57,284 nucleotides of DNA, from contig NZ_MSLS01000009.1 in the NCBI RefSeq assembly GCF_001940785.1, forward strand, positions 103,238 to 160,521, given 5' to 3'. The notes beneath the pieces were generated by a model that did no database searches, was not told the DNA's origin, and worked only from the letters and a program-made list of their open reading frames with translations. Below, one piece after another: positions 1 to 7,721 of this stretch. Each line of letters begins with the position of its first letter. Within the stretch, counting starts at the first letter, position 1. The translations under genes were made by a program, and so were the position numbers. The DNA is from Bacillus sp. MRMR6 (GTDB lineage Bacteria; Bacillota; Bacilli; Bacillales; Cytobacillaceae).

Positions 1-978
1 GCCAGTATACTGATCAATGTGAACAGTCGCTTCATCCCTTGCTTTCGGGGGGAATGCAGATAAGGTATAAACTCCCTCTTTTGTACGTGGAAAAATAACC
101 GTATAAGTTGGATGCACGTTAATGTCCTTCGCAACGGTGACCACATCATCGATTGAAACAGGAATATACCCCTGGATTTGAGATGAAGGCACCGGAAGAT
201 TCTGTGCCGCCCAAGAAACATCGGCAATTTCCTTTGTTTTAACGGTCGAGCTAGGGGCACTTCCTACCCAGATCGATGGAGGGTACCCAAAACCACTGTT
301 CGTTACTAAATTTTGCACGTTTGTCCCCCAAAAACCTGACCACAATAACCCCGTAATAAGGAGAAAGGTGAGTCCTGCTGATATCCAAAAGCCAGGGACG
401 ACATGTAAATCTCTGATTAATAGATTTTTGCCGCTTGTGAATCTTGGTATCAATAGGCCACGTACCTTTGTTTTACTAGTAGGAAACCATAAGTAAAGAC
501 CTGTTACAATCAAAACAAGCGTCCAACAGGCAGCTAATTCCACCACTCTATCCCCAAAGGTTCCAAGCATCAGCTCCCCATGAAATTCCTCTATACGGTC
601 AAATAATCGACTTTTATTAGGTAACTCACCTATAATTTCACCTGTATAGGGATTAACAAAGACCGTTACCGTTTCGTGATCGAGTAAAATATGAACCTCC
701 GATGAACGTGAACTCTCCTCACCAGGCCGATATTTCCGTACAGACGATTCTGGATAATGATCCAAAACCGTTTCTATTTGTTCAGAAACTGGTATTTTTT
801 CTCCCGTTACCCTAACTTCATAGTATTTTTCATAAATTATGTGTTCTATCTGAGGTTTGAACAGATAAACCGCACCAGAGACTGTCAACAACAAAATCAA
901 CGGCGCAAAAAACAACCCCGCATAAAAATGCCATCTCCACATCGTAACATAAAGAGATCTGGTATTCTTTTTCATCAT
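1..978 (-). CDS. PepSY-associated TM-helix membrane protein, cut by the left edge
   Basis: The reverse strand is open from an ATG at 978 to the window edge (326 codons, no stop). The protein starts with a hydrophobic anchor (MWRWHFYAGLFFAPLILLL), then a PepSY-like segment (VTVFVNPYTGEIIGELP) and further membrane helices (VELAACWTLVLIVTGLYLWF; FLLITGLLWSGFWG). This order is that of the PepSY_TM/PiuB family of iron-regulated membrane proteins, some of which are thought to reduce iron or modulate other membrane proteins; the role here is unknown. AGGTGG lies 10 nt before the ATG; a second ATG follows immediately. The C-terminus is outside the window. Its nearness to the Fur-controlled fhu region is suggestive only. 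Confidence 0.85.
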   Translation of the reverse strand, partial: MMKKNTRSLYVTMWRWHFYAGLFFAPLILLLTVSGAVYLFKPQIEHIIYEKYYEVRVTGEKIPVSEQIETVLDHYPESSVRKYRPGEESSRSSEVHILLDHETVTVFVNPYTGEIIGELPNKSRLFDRIEEFHGELMLGTFGDRVVELAACWTLVLIVTGLYLWFPTSKTKVRGLLIPRFTSGKNLLIRDLHVVPGFWISAGLTFLLITGLLWSGFWGTNVQNLVTNSGFGYPPSIWVGSAPSSTVKTKEIADVSWAAQNLPVPSSQIQGYIPVSIDDVVTVAKDINVHPTYTVIFPRTKEGVYTLSAFPPKARDEATVHIDQYTG

Positions 979-1011
979 TCTACTACAACCACCTTTATGT
1001 AGAGGTATGCA

Positions 1012-1146
1012 GAGGGACGGTTCTCCTGCTTCCTCTACCTCAAGTAAAGAGGCCCTAATCCTATGGATAAATCCATGTTTGAGAGCTCAATTTCATTCTA
1101 ACCAAGAAATATTTGACGCAGTGAGAACCGTCCCCACGCTTCCTCT
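1012..1146. repeat. Split copy A of the GGGACGG hairpin repeat
   Basis: The left arm (GGGACGGTTCTCCTGCTTCC) sits at 1014-1033 and the opposite arm (GAGAACCGTCCCC) at 1123-1135, about 90 bp apart. Other copies in this window have the two arms separated by only a few bases, so this copy looks split by inserted or diverged sequence. The right arm is read in frame as the tail of the adjacent GGDEF gene. Confidence 0.8.
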
Positions 1147-2700
1147 TTTAACACAGTTTCTGCCATTTCTCTTTGCAGTATAAAGAGCCTGGTCGGCTTT
1201 GTTCATGATATTTTTTATCGTATAATCGTTTTCCATTTCAGTTGCGGTTGTGGAGGCAATTCCAAAACTAGCTGTGACCTTAATGTTGACTTCATTGAAC
1301 ACAGTATCAGCGATTTCCAAGCGGATGTTTTCTGCAATCTCCCATGCTTCGTCTGATGCGGTGTCCGGCATGAAGAGGATAAATTCCTCTCCACCATACC
1401 GGCCAACAATGTCTCTGCTGCGAATGCACTCCTTTGCGACACCCGTAATATCAGCTAATACCCGGTCCCCTGCTTCATGCCCAAAGGAATCGTTTATACT
1501 TTTAAAATGGTCAATATCAAACATGATGATTGATACATCCCCGCCACTCTTCCTAAGGACCTCTAACATCCTTTCCGCCTCCTGAATGAAGAAAGTCCGA
1601 TTATACACTTGTGTTAACCCATCAAAACAGGCCAGTTCTTTCAACTTCTCCTGAAGAAGCACTCTTTCCGTTACATCATCAAACATAATCATTTTCCCGA
1701 TATCTTGATGATTGTTATTTTTCACAGAAGAGAATTGTATATGGTAGTGGATCATGGCCCCATTCTCATCCGAAACCAAGGCAAAATCACATTCTTGTCC
1801 TAAACAGATAATCTCAGCCAGTTCACCATTTTCGGAAACCACTTCTATTATCGGCATTCCAATTGTTTTGGGAGTAAGATTGGTCATAACCTTTTTCACA
1901 GCGGGATTGTAGTCCACGATCACTCCATTTTGATTGACCACTACGACTCCCTCTCTCATGCTTTCAAACACTCTATCCCTTGCAATTGGTGTGACATTGA
2001 ACATTTGGTAATAGATAAGTGCAGAACCTTGCAAGACAAAAGAGAGACTCATCGAAATCGGACCTAAGTCAATGTTATAAGGGCTTTGACCATTTATGTA
2101 AAAATAATTGGCGATGATCGGTGTAAGGATGCCTGCTGCCATTAAAAGGATTTGCATTCGAAATCGATGTTTTGCCTTTCTAACCTCCATCAATAACACG
2201 ATGATACTGATCATTAAACACAAAAAAAGAAAAATGGAGTGAACATAAAACCAAGGACCCCAATCAATTTGCGCTATTGGAAAAGGGGTGTCACTTCTTA
2301 CCTCAATGGAAATATGATGAAAATGATGGTGATCATTTGTTCCCTGCATAAAGATGGTCATCATCGGAATCAAAAACAAAAGATAAGTAAAAAACGGTTT
2401 TAAGCGGTGACCAACAAATTCAAGGGACATCATCAAAACAAAGACAGGGATAAAGGGCATAACAAGATATTCGATATTCAGCCAAAATTTAATCTGTTCC
2501 AAAGAAGTACTTCTTAGCTCATAGACATAGGCAAATGTGAAAATGGTCGACAAAAGCGTAATCAATACGTAATACTTTGAACCTGGTGCATCCCTAAGCT
2601 TGAATTGTGCAAACAAGCATAAACCCAAACTTAATATTCCCGCCAAACTCACCACAATAATAGAAACTACTAACTGATATGGCATAATATAAGACCCCAT
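1093..2700 (-). CDS. Membrane diguanylate cyclase (7TM sensor-PAS-GGDEF)
   Basis: Predicted to make cyclic di-GMP from two GTP. The first ~225 residues hold about seven membrane segments resembling the histidine-kinase-type 7TM sensor region. A PAS domain follows at about 240-350, then a GGDEF domain with an intact GGEEF active site (436-440) and an RxxD inhibitory site (RSRD) five residues before it. The usual GGDEF ending (KRNGRN) is followed by a 17-residue tail encoded by the right arm of repeat copy A, so the native stop has been replaced. The start is uncertain: ATG at 2700 has a poor ribosome site, and the in-frame ATG at 2685, behind a G-rich stretch, may be used instead. Confidence 0.9.
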   Translation of the reverse strand: MGSYIMPYQLVVSIIVVSLAGILSLGLCLFAQFKLRDAPGSKYYVLITLLSTIFTFAYVYELRSTSLEQIKFWLNIEYLVMPFIPVFVLMMSLEFVGHRLKPFFTYLLFLIPMMTIFMQGTNDHHHFHHISIEVRSDTPFPIAQIDWGPWFYVHSIFLFLCLMISIIVLLMEVRKAKHRFRMQILLMAAGILTPIIANYFYINGQSPYNIDLGPISMSLSFVLQGSALIYYQMFNVTPIARDRVFESMREGVVVVNQNGVIVDYNPAVKKVMTNLTPKTIGMPIIEVVSENGELAEIICLGQECDFALVSDENGAMIHYHIQFSSVKNNNHQDIGKMIMFDDVTERVLLQEKLKELACFDGLTQVYNRTFFIQEAERMLEVLRKSGGDVSIIMFDIDHFKSINDSFGHEAGDRVLADITGVAKECIRSRDIVGRYGGEEFILFMPDTASDEAWEIAENIRLEIADTVFNEVNIKVTASFGIASTTATEMENDYTIKNIMNKADQALYTAKRNGRNCVKRGSVGTVLTASNISWLE

Positions 2701-2772
2701 CTAATAAAAAAATACTTTTAAACAATACTACCATTCTACTATATTTCTTATACGAGGATAATGGAAAAACAT

Positions 2773-2826
2773 AGTGACGGTTCTCTTGCTTCCCTCAAGG
2801 GAGCAGGAGAATCGTCACTACGTCAC
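2773..2826. repeat. Copy B of the hairpin repeat, foot changed to GTGACGG
   Basis: An imperfect palindrome runs from 2773 to 2819 around a CTCAAG-like centre. The usual GGGACGG foot is GTGACGG here, and the opposite foot is changed to match (CGTCAC), so pairing is kept. The flanking TGACG supplies the TGA stop of the AEC transporter. Confidence 0.8.
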
Positions 2827-3746
2827 TTTACCAATACAATCAAAAACGGAAGAATGAAGAAAGAGATGATGGTTGTCCAGAGTATGCATTTTGATACGAT
2901 TTTGGGTGAAGCGTTAAATTTCTCAGCCAGGATAACGGCATTTACAGCTACCGGCATGCATGCCAAAATAAAAAGGACAGACTGCAATATTCCTTCTATC
3001 TTTAAGATGTATATACAAAGTAAAGCAACGAACGGAGAGATCAGCAACCGAACCGCCATCCCAGTCCAAAAAACTCCAGAATTCTTTGATAGTTGTTTAT
3101 CTCTTGTCACCGTAACCATCTGAGCTCCTAAAATCGCCATGACAACCGGAGAGTAAGCTTGGGCAACCATCGAAATCCCTGTAGCAATCTCTACTGGAAC
3201 AGAAAGATTGAAGCTCCGAAGGACCAATGCCAGCAATGCCGCATAAATCGCCGGAAGGGAAAAAACAGATTTAATTGCATTCTTAATCGAAAATTGCGAG
3301 CGTGCCGCAAAGTAGATGCCGATTGTATTGACAATTACCATTTGGCATATGACATAAACAGAAGCCTTATCAAGACCTAGTTTACCAAAAGCAAGTAACA
3401 CAAGCGGAAGTCCATAATTAACACTGTTCGTGAAAGAGGAAATCAGGGTTAATCCTGCTGTTTCACTTGCAGAAAAGCGTAATAACCTTCCTAAGCCATT
3501 GGCAATCGCCCATAGCAGGACAAGATTCAGCAAAGAAAAAGCGAGTGTGTTGAAGATATCTTCATGCGAAACATGAGCCGTCATCAACGTATCGAAAATA
3601 ATCGCAGGACTTAAATAATACAAAGTAAAGGTCAAAAGCGATTTGATCTCAAGCTCCTTAAAACGTGCAATCAGAGCACCGGCAATCACCGGAATCGAAA
3701 GGGGAACAATCACTTGAAAAAGAGTAACAACAACCGTCTGAATCAC
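2823..3746 (-). CDS. AEC (auxin efflux carrier) family transporter
   Basis: A 307-residue, very hydrophobic protein with about ten membrane segments, typical of the AEC/Mem_trans family. Bacterial members export or exchange carboxylates such as malate; the substrate here cannot be read from sequence. Seen: a polar centre (SSFTNSVNYGLPL) matching the conserved Asn/Gly segment of the family. I prefer GTG at 3746 because GAGGGGA lies 9 nt upstream; the longer TTG start at 3764 would overlap that site. The TGA stop lies in the edge of repeat copy B. It stands between two repeat copies with no obvious operon partner. Confidence 0.85.
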   Translation of the reverse strand: MIQTVVVTLFQVIVPLSIPVIAGALIARFKELEIKSLLTFTLYYLSPAIIFDTLMTAHVSHEDIFNTLAFSLLNLVLLWAIANGLGRLLRFSASETAGLTLISSFTNSVNYGLPLVLLAFGKLGLDKASVYVICQMVIVNTIGIYFAARSQFSIKNAIKSVFSLPAIYAALLALVLRSFNLSVPVEIATGISMVAQAYSPVVMAILGAQMVTVTRDKQLSKNSGVFWTGMAVRLLISPFVALLCIYILKIEGILQSVLFILACMPVAVNAVILAEKFNASPKIVSKCILWTTIISFFILPFLIVLVK

Positions 3747-3775
3747 AAAAAGACTTCCCCTCAAATTAATTTAGC

Positions 3776-3829
3776 AAAGGGACGGTTCTCCTGCTTCCTC
3801 AAGGAAGCAGAACCGTCCCTACGTCACTT
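3776..3829. repeat. Copy C of the hairpin repeat
   Basis: GGGACGGTTCTCCTGCTTCC, a short loop, then GGAAGCAGAACCGTCCC. The right arm lacks three bases (GGA) against the perfect form, leaving a small bulge. Its GTGAC edge, read leftward, supplies the stop codon of the reductase gene at 3824. Confidence 0.9.
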
Positions 3830-4861
3830 TATTAACTCTTTATTGCGTTCTTTTAATAGTTCGTTGTGGGAGGAGACCATTGCGAATTTGCTGGCGCCCG
3901 GCTGGATGTGTTGTTTGGCTTTGTTGACGGCGTTTGCTGCATCTTGGAAGGCGCCTGCGATGAGGTTCAATTTTCCTTCGTATGCGAGGATATCCCCTGC
4001 CGCATACAAGCCTGGAATGGTCGATTCGCAAACGGCATTTCCGGCGATATAATATTGATCCTTCATTTCAATATTCATCTCACTGTTCTGTAGCAAGGAC
4101 GCATCCTGTTCATAGCCATGATTCACGACCACCTCATCCACAGCCAAACTCATCACTTCGCCTGTTTCCTGGTTGGTTAGCTCCACACGTTCAATCTGAT
4201 CACGCTGACTTGCTGCACAAAGCTTCGTAATCGTAGATTGCAAGAAACATTCAGCCGAACCGTTTAATAATTGCGACACCTGTGCCTCATGCCCCTTCAG
4301 CGCATCTCTTCTATACACGACATACACCTTTTTCGCAAACGGTGCTAATTCATTGGCCCAGTCAATCGCAGAATTTCCGCCGCCCGATATTAACACGGTC
4401 TTCCCTTTGAATTGCTTCAAAGATTTCACGGTGTAATGCAAATTGGTCACTTCAAACCTTTCCGCACCCTCTATCGCTAGTTTTTGCGGCTTCAAGATTC
4501 CACTTCCAACAGCGACAATCACCGTTTTTGAATAATGAACCTGACCTGAAGAGCCCTTCAAAGCAAAAATCCCCTGGTCATCCTGGGTAATCTTTTCCAC
4601 TTTTTCATTCAGCACTACTTCTGGATTGAACGTCAGCCCCTGCTGGACAAGTTGTTTCATAAGGATGGCACCAGGTACAGGAGTCAGCCCGCCAACATCC
4701 CAGATCATTTTTTCAGGATAACAATGCAACTTGCCGCCAAGCTCTGGTTGAAATTCAATGATTTTCGTTTTCATTTCCCTTAAACCACTATAAAATGCAG
4801 AATAAAGCCCTGCTGGTCCCCCACCGATAATGGTTACATCAAATAATTCCTTCTGTTCCAT
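3824..4861 (-). CDS. Ferredoxin/flavodoxin-NADP+ reductase, thioredoxin-reductase-like (YumC/YcgT type)
   Basis: An FAD enzyme of 345 residues expected to pass electrons between NADPH and a ferredoxin or flavodoxin. The FAD-binding GGGPAG is at 13-18, the NADP-binding GGGNSA at 160-165, and the C-terminal FAD motif is GLYAAGDI. The redox CxxC of thioredoxin reductase is absent, which points to the FNR type. It lies 15 nt downstream of the Fe-S protein gene, in the same direction and behind Fur boxes. An iron-regulated role in supplying electrons for ferric-siderophore reduction is therefore likely (inference). The TGA stop is provided by repeat copy C. Confidence 0.88.
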   Translation of the reverse strand: MEQKELFDVTIIGGGPAGLYSAFYSGLREMKTKIIEFQPELGGKLHCYPEKMIWDVGGLTPVPGAILMKQLVQQGLTFNPEVVLNEKVEKITQDDQGIFALKGSSGQVHYSKTVIVAVGSGILKPQKLAIEGAERFEVTNLHYTVKSLKQFKGKTVLISGGGNSAIDWANELAPFAKKVYVVYRRDALKGHEAQVSQLLNGSAECFLQSTITKLCAASQRDQIERVELTNQETGEVMSLAVDEVVVNHGYEQDASLLQNSEMNIEMKDQYYIAGNAVCESTIPGLYAAGDILAYEGKLNLIAGAFQDAANAVNKAKQHIQPGASKFAMVSSHNELLKERNKELIK

Positions 4862-4876
4862 GTCCGCACACTCCCA

Positions 4877-5632
4877 TTATGAAAAATATGATTTTTCAAC
4901 AAATTTTTCCTCAACCCGCTCGCATGCCGTTTGAAACGGACAAGACCGGCATTCCTCTTCATTAGACCACTTCTGAAAACCCGTTGATTCCTCCATCATC
5001 TGTTTGATCACCTGCAGATAGTAAAGACCCTCACTCACCTTCTCCTCAGACGGATAAAACACATGCTTCTTTCCATCCAGTAAAGTGACAACCTCAATTT
5101 TCTCAGGAATCTTTTTAAAAACTTGATCGGAAAAAACAACGATTAATAGCTGATAAAGATGCAGCATTTCCGCACTTGCCTCAACCAAGTATTTTTTTAC
5201 GATAAAAGATGAACTCGACCATTCACCAACATCAAATGTTAACGAAAGTTCAATGTTTAGCTCTTCAATTTGGGTTTTAAATTTTTCAAATAAAAACAAA
5301 GGCGGTTGTGTATTCACTTCCCTATTCAAATATTGCATTAAATAATCAGTAATTTTCGCAACCACCATATAGTAATGTGTTCTCGATTCAAATAATCCAA
5401 GAGGGACCTTGGTCCAATACTGTTCTACTAATTTCAGCACAGCCATGGGATGTCGCTGCTCAGCTGGCTGCTTAAAATAAGAATAGACAACCTGGTTCAC
5501 TACATGCTGAACCATCTGCCGCCAATCAAGCGGACGTCTCTTCTTCTCCACTGTCTCATAATAAAACTTGTAGGGACAACTGATGAAACTCTTTAGGTTT
5601 TCTTCTGTCATCGTTTTCAGTAAATTCACCAC
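4877..5632 (-). CDS. AddB/Cas4-like Fe-S protein with degenerate PD-(D/E)XK nuclease fold, iron-regulated
   Basis: A 251-residue protein with CPYKFYY at residues 19-25 and a C-terminal Cys cluster C228-x2-C231-x5-C237. One N-terminal Cys plus C-x2-C-x5-C is the 4Fe-4S arrangement of AddB and Cas4-type nucleases. Between them D134 (LTFDVGEW) and the helix MLHLYQLL resemble the nuclease core, but the expected D/E-x-K strand reads FIVKKY, so the acidic residue is lost and the nuclease is probably inactive. It is the first gene of a Fur-controlled operon with the reductase, opposite fhuCDBG. Inference: a redox Fe-S protein in siderophore iron release; a DNA-related role remains possible. Start is one of two tandem GTG codons (5632 or 5629) behind GGGAGGG. 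Confidence 0.65.
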   Translation of the reverse strand: MVNLLKTMTEENLKSFISCPYKFYYETVEKKRRPLDWRQMVQHVVNQVVYSYFKQPAEQRHPMAVLKLVEQYWTKVPLGLFESRTHYYMVVAKITDYLMQYLNREVNTQPPLFLFEKFKTQIEELNIELSLTFDVGEWSSSSFIVKKYLVEASAEMLHLYQLLIVVFSDQVFKKIPEKIEVVTLLDGKKHVFYPSEEKVSEGLYYLQVIKQMMEESTGFQKWSNEEECRSCPFQTACERVEEKFVEKSYFS

Positions 5633-5668
5633 AACATCCCTCCCGGCCGTAAAATGTCATTTTGTAAT

Positions 5669-5683
5669 TGATAAAGATTATCA
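5669..5683. promoter_or_regulatory. Fur box (leftward operon)
   Basis: TGATAAAGATTATCA matches the 7-1-7 Fur consensus TGATAAT-N-ATTATCA except for one arm base. It lies just downstream of the leftward -10, between promoter and start codon of the Fe-S protein gene. Confidence 0.85.
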
Positions 5684-5694
5684 TTCTCTTTTAT

Positions 5695-5724
5695 ATGATA
5701 AATGAAAACGATTATCAATTTCAA
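5695..5724 (-). promoter_or_regulatory. Leftward promoter of the Fe-S protein/reductase operon
   Basis: On the reverse strand TTGAAA (5719-5724) is followed after 18 nt by TATCAT (5695-5700). The spacer contains the second Fur box, so iron-bound Fur would block RNA polymerase. Confidence 0.55.
5703..5717. promoter_or_regulatory. Fur box (leftward operon, spacer region)
   Basis: TGAAAACGATTATCA has a perfect right arm and a two-mismatch left arm against the 7-1-7 Fur consensus. It lies inside the spacer of the leftward promoter. Confidence 0.75.
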
Positions 5725-5817
5725 ATCCTTTTTTTAAAATTTTTAAAAAACTTTGACTAAATTGTGTTCACACTCAACCACCTACTCAAAGGTATCTTTT
5801 TGTTCACAAATTTGTCG

Positions 5818-5846
5818 TTGACAGAAACATAGCAGCAAATTATAGT
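5818..5846 (+). promoter_or_regulatory. Rightward sigma-A promoter of the fhu operon
   Basis: TTGACA (5818-5823), a 17-nt spacer and TATAGT (5841-5846): near-consensus sigma-A. Transcription should start near 5853, immediately before the perfect Fur box at 5860-5874. Confidence 0.85.
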
Positions 5847-5859
5847 TAGGACATGAGAG

Positions 5860-5874
5860 TGATAATCATTATCA
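5860..5874. promoter_or_regulatory. Perfect Fur box of the fhu operon
   Basis: TGATAATCATTATCA, a perfect 7-1-7 palindrome just downstream of the predicted start site. Expected effect: repression of fhuCDBG when iron is plentiful. Confidence 0.92.
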
Positions 5875-5919
5875 CCAAAATCACTTCAGGCACAACCACA
5901 ACCCAAAGGAGGTTTCTAA

Positions 5920-6765
5920 ATGGTTCGTCTTTACACAGAGGATCTAAACATTGGTTATGAAGACCAGTTAATCGTGAAAAATCTCAGTGTCCACATTCCT
6001 GACAAGAAGATCACGACGATCATCGGTTCAAATGGCTGCGGAAAATCGACTCTCTTAAAAGCCATCACCCGGATCATTTCGAATCAGTCCGGCGCGGTTG
6101 TATTAGACGGAAAAAACATCTTAAGAGAAAACACAAAGCTACTCGCCAAAAAAATGGCGATTCTGCCGCAGTCACCAGAAGGCGCAAGCGGTTTGACGGT
6201 TGGCGAACTCGTATCCTATGGCCGCTTCCCTTACCAAAAAGGTTTCGGCCGCCTTACCAAGCAAGACATCGAAGTCATTGACTGGGCACTCGAAGTCACC
6301 GGAACAATCGAGTTCAAGTATCGTCCGGTCGACGCCCTATCCGGAGGACAGCGCCAGCGGGTTTGGATTGCGATGGCCCTGGCACAAGAAACGGACATCA
6401 TTTTCCTTGATGAACCGACGACCTACTTAGACATGGCACACCAGCTCGAGGTACTAGAGCTTTTGCAAAAATTAAATCGTGAGCAGGGGCGTACCATCGT
6501 CATGGTCCTTCATGATTTAAACCAAGCAGCCCGGTTCGCAGACCATATTATCGCGATGAAAAACGGAGAAGTCGTGAAAGCGGGAACATGCGAAGAAGTC
6601 ATCAGCAAAAATATACTCAGAAAAGTGTTTCAAATCGATGCAGAAATCGGGCGCGACCCCCGAACAAACAAGCCAATGTGCTTAACCTATAACCTATTAA
6701 GAGGAGAACACCACCATGAAAAAAAGATTACTACCATTTATCCTGCTGTTAACGCTCATTATTAG
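5920..6765 (+). CDS. fhuC: Iron(III)-hydroxamate ABC transporter ATPase FhuC
   Basis: ATPase of the siderophore importer (281 residues). Walker A GSNGCGKST at 36-44, signature LSGGQRQR at 140-147, Walker B IIFLDEPT at 160-167 and H-loop His198 are all present. It is the first gene of fhuC-fhuD-fhuB-fhuG behind a Fur-controlled promoter, with AAAGGAGG upstream of the ATG. The reading frame runs 50 nt into fhuD, an unusually long overlap that suggests translational coupling or a slightly extended C-terminus. Placing ATPase and binding protein before the permeases resembles the fhuCDBG order known in Listeria. Confidence 0.93.
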   Translation: MVRLYTEDLNIGYEDQLIVKNLSVHIPDKKITTIIGSNGCGKSTLLKAITRIISNQSGAVVLDGKNILRENTKLLAKKMAILPQSPEGASGLTVGELVSYGRFPYQKGFGRLTKQDIEVIDWALEVTGTIEFKYRPVDALSGGQRQRVWIAMALAQETDIIFLDEPTTYLDMAHQLEVLELLQKLNREQGRTIVMVLHDLNQAARFADHIIAMKNGEVVKAGTCEEVISKNILRKVFQIDAEIGRDPRTNKPMCLTYNLLRGEHHHEKKITTIYPAVNAHY

Positions 6766-7633
6766 TGCTTGCGGCAGTAAGGAACAAGACTCAGCAGCAA
6801 AAGAAAAGCCAGCAGAACCAGAAATGATTACCTACCAATCTGAGACCGGACCAGTTGAAGTTCCAGCCAACCCAAAACGAGTGATTTTACTATCAGGCTT
6901 TACTGGTAACGTACTAGATTTAGGTGTGAATGTTGTAGGAGTTGATGTTTGGTCAAAAAACAACCCTACGTTTGCAAAAGAAATGAAAGATGTCGAAGAA
7001 GTTTCAGATGAAAACTTAGAAAAAATCATCGAACTTGAACCAGACTTAATCATTGGATTATCGAATATTAAAAACGTGGATAAGTTAAATGAAATTGCCC
7101 CAACCGTAACGTTTACATGGGGGAAAGTCGATTACTTAACACAGCATATTGAAATCGGAAAGCTTTTGAACAAAGAAGAAGAAGCAACAGCGTGGGTCGA
7201 AGACTTTAAACAACGCGCGGAAGCTGCCGGCAAAGAAATCAAAGCAAAAATCGGCGAAGATGCCACTGTTTCTGTAATGGAAGCCTATGGCAAGGATCTG
7301 TATGTTTTCGGAGATAACTGGGCGCGCGGAACAGAAATTTTATATCAAGCAATGGGCTTAAAAATGCCTGAAAAGGTAAAAGAAATGGCTTTACAGTCTG
7401 GATACTTTGCCCTTTCTGCAGAAGTACTTCCGGAATACGCAGGCGACTATGTGATTTTAAGCAAGTACTCTGATGCGGATACTTCCTTCCAAGAAACAGA
7501 AACCTATAAAAACATTCCAGCTGTAAAAAATGGCCATCTATTTGAAATGCAGGGTCAAGGCGCATCCTTCAGTGACCCAGTCACACTTGAAAAACAACTT
7601 ACATTCTTCAAAGAATCATTTCTAGGAAACTAG
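6716..7633 (+). CDS. fhuD: Ferric hydroxamate siderophore-binding lipoprotein FhuD
   Basis: Binding protein (305 residues) with a lipoprotein signal peptide and lipobox ISAC, acylated at Cys19. The mature part follows the class III periplasmic-binding fold: PKRVILLS, the GVNVVGVD strand and LEPDLIIGL. Segments such as KVDYLTQ and WARGTEILYQAMGLKMPEK resemble FhuD/YxeB-type binders of hydroxamates (ferrioxamine, ferrichrome) more than catecholate binders; exact ligand is an inference. GAGGAG lies before the ATG inside fhuC. A terminator-like hairpin follows the stop, which should give more binding protein than permease. Confidence 0.88.
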   Translation: MKKRLLPFILLLTLIISACGSKEQDSAAKEKPAEPEMITYQSETGPVEVPANPKRVILLSGFTGNVLDLGVNVVGVDVWSKNNPTFAKEMKDVEEVSDENLEKIIELEPDLIIGLSNIKNVDKLNEIAPTVTFTWGKVDYLTQHIEIGKLLNKEEEATAWVEDFKQRAEAAGKEIKAKIGEDATVSVMEAYGKDLYVFGDNWARGTEILYQAMGLKMPEKVKEMALQSGYFALSAEVLPEYAGDYVILSKYSDADTSFQETETYKNIPAVKNGHLFEMQGQGASFSDPVTLEKQLTFFKESFLGN

Positions 7634-7636
7634 CTA

Positions 7637-7661
7637 AGGGGGAGTTCGCTCCCTCTTTTTT
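7637..7661 (+). terminator. Partial (attenuating) terminator between fhuD and fhuB
   Basis: An 8-bp stem (AGGGGGAG/CTCCCTCT, one G-T pair) with a TTCG tetraloop, followed by a T run. It is inside the operon, four nt after the fhuD stop, and probably tunes the ratio of binding protein to permease. Confidence 0.8.
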
Positions 7662-7721
7662 CCATATTCAACACCTGGAGCTGGACGGATCTTTATTTTA
7701 TAAAAAAGAGTTGAGAAACCA

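Noticed and set aside
2761..3123. A 120-residue rightward frame starting in repeat copy B
   Set aside because: It lies opposite the AEC transporter gene and has no ribosome site.
5920..7633. The 50-nt overlap of fhuC and fhuD as a sign of frameshift
   Set aside because: Both genes have full-length domains and fhuD has its own ribosome site, so a plain overlap suffices.
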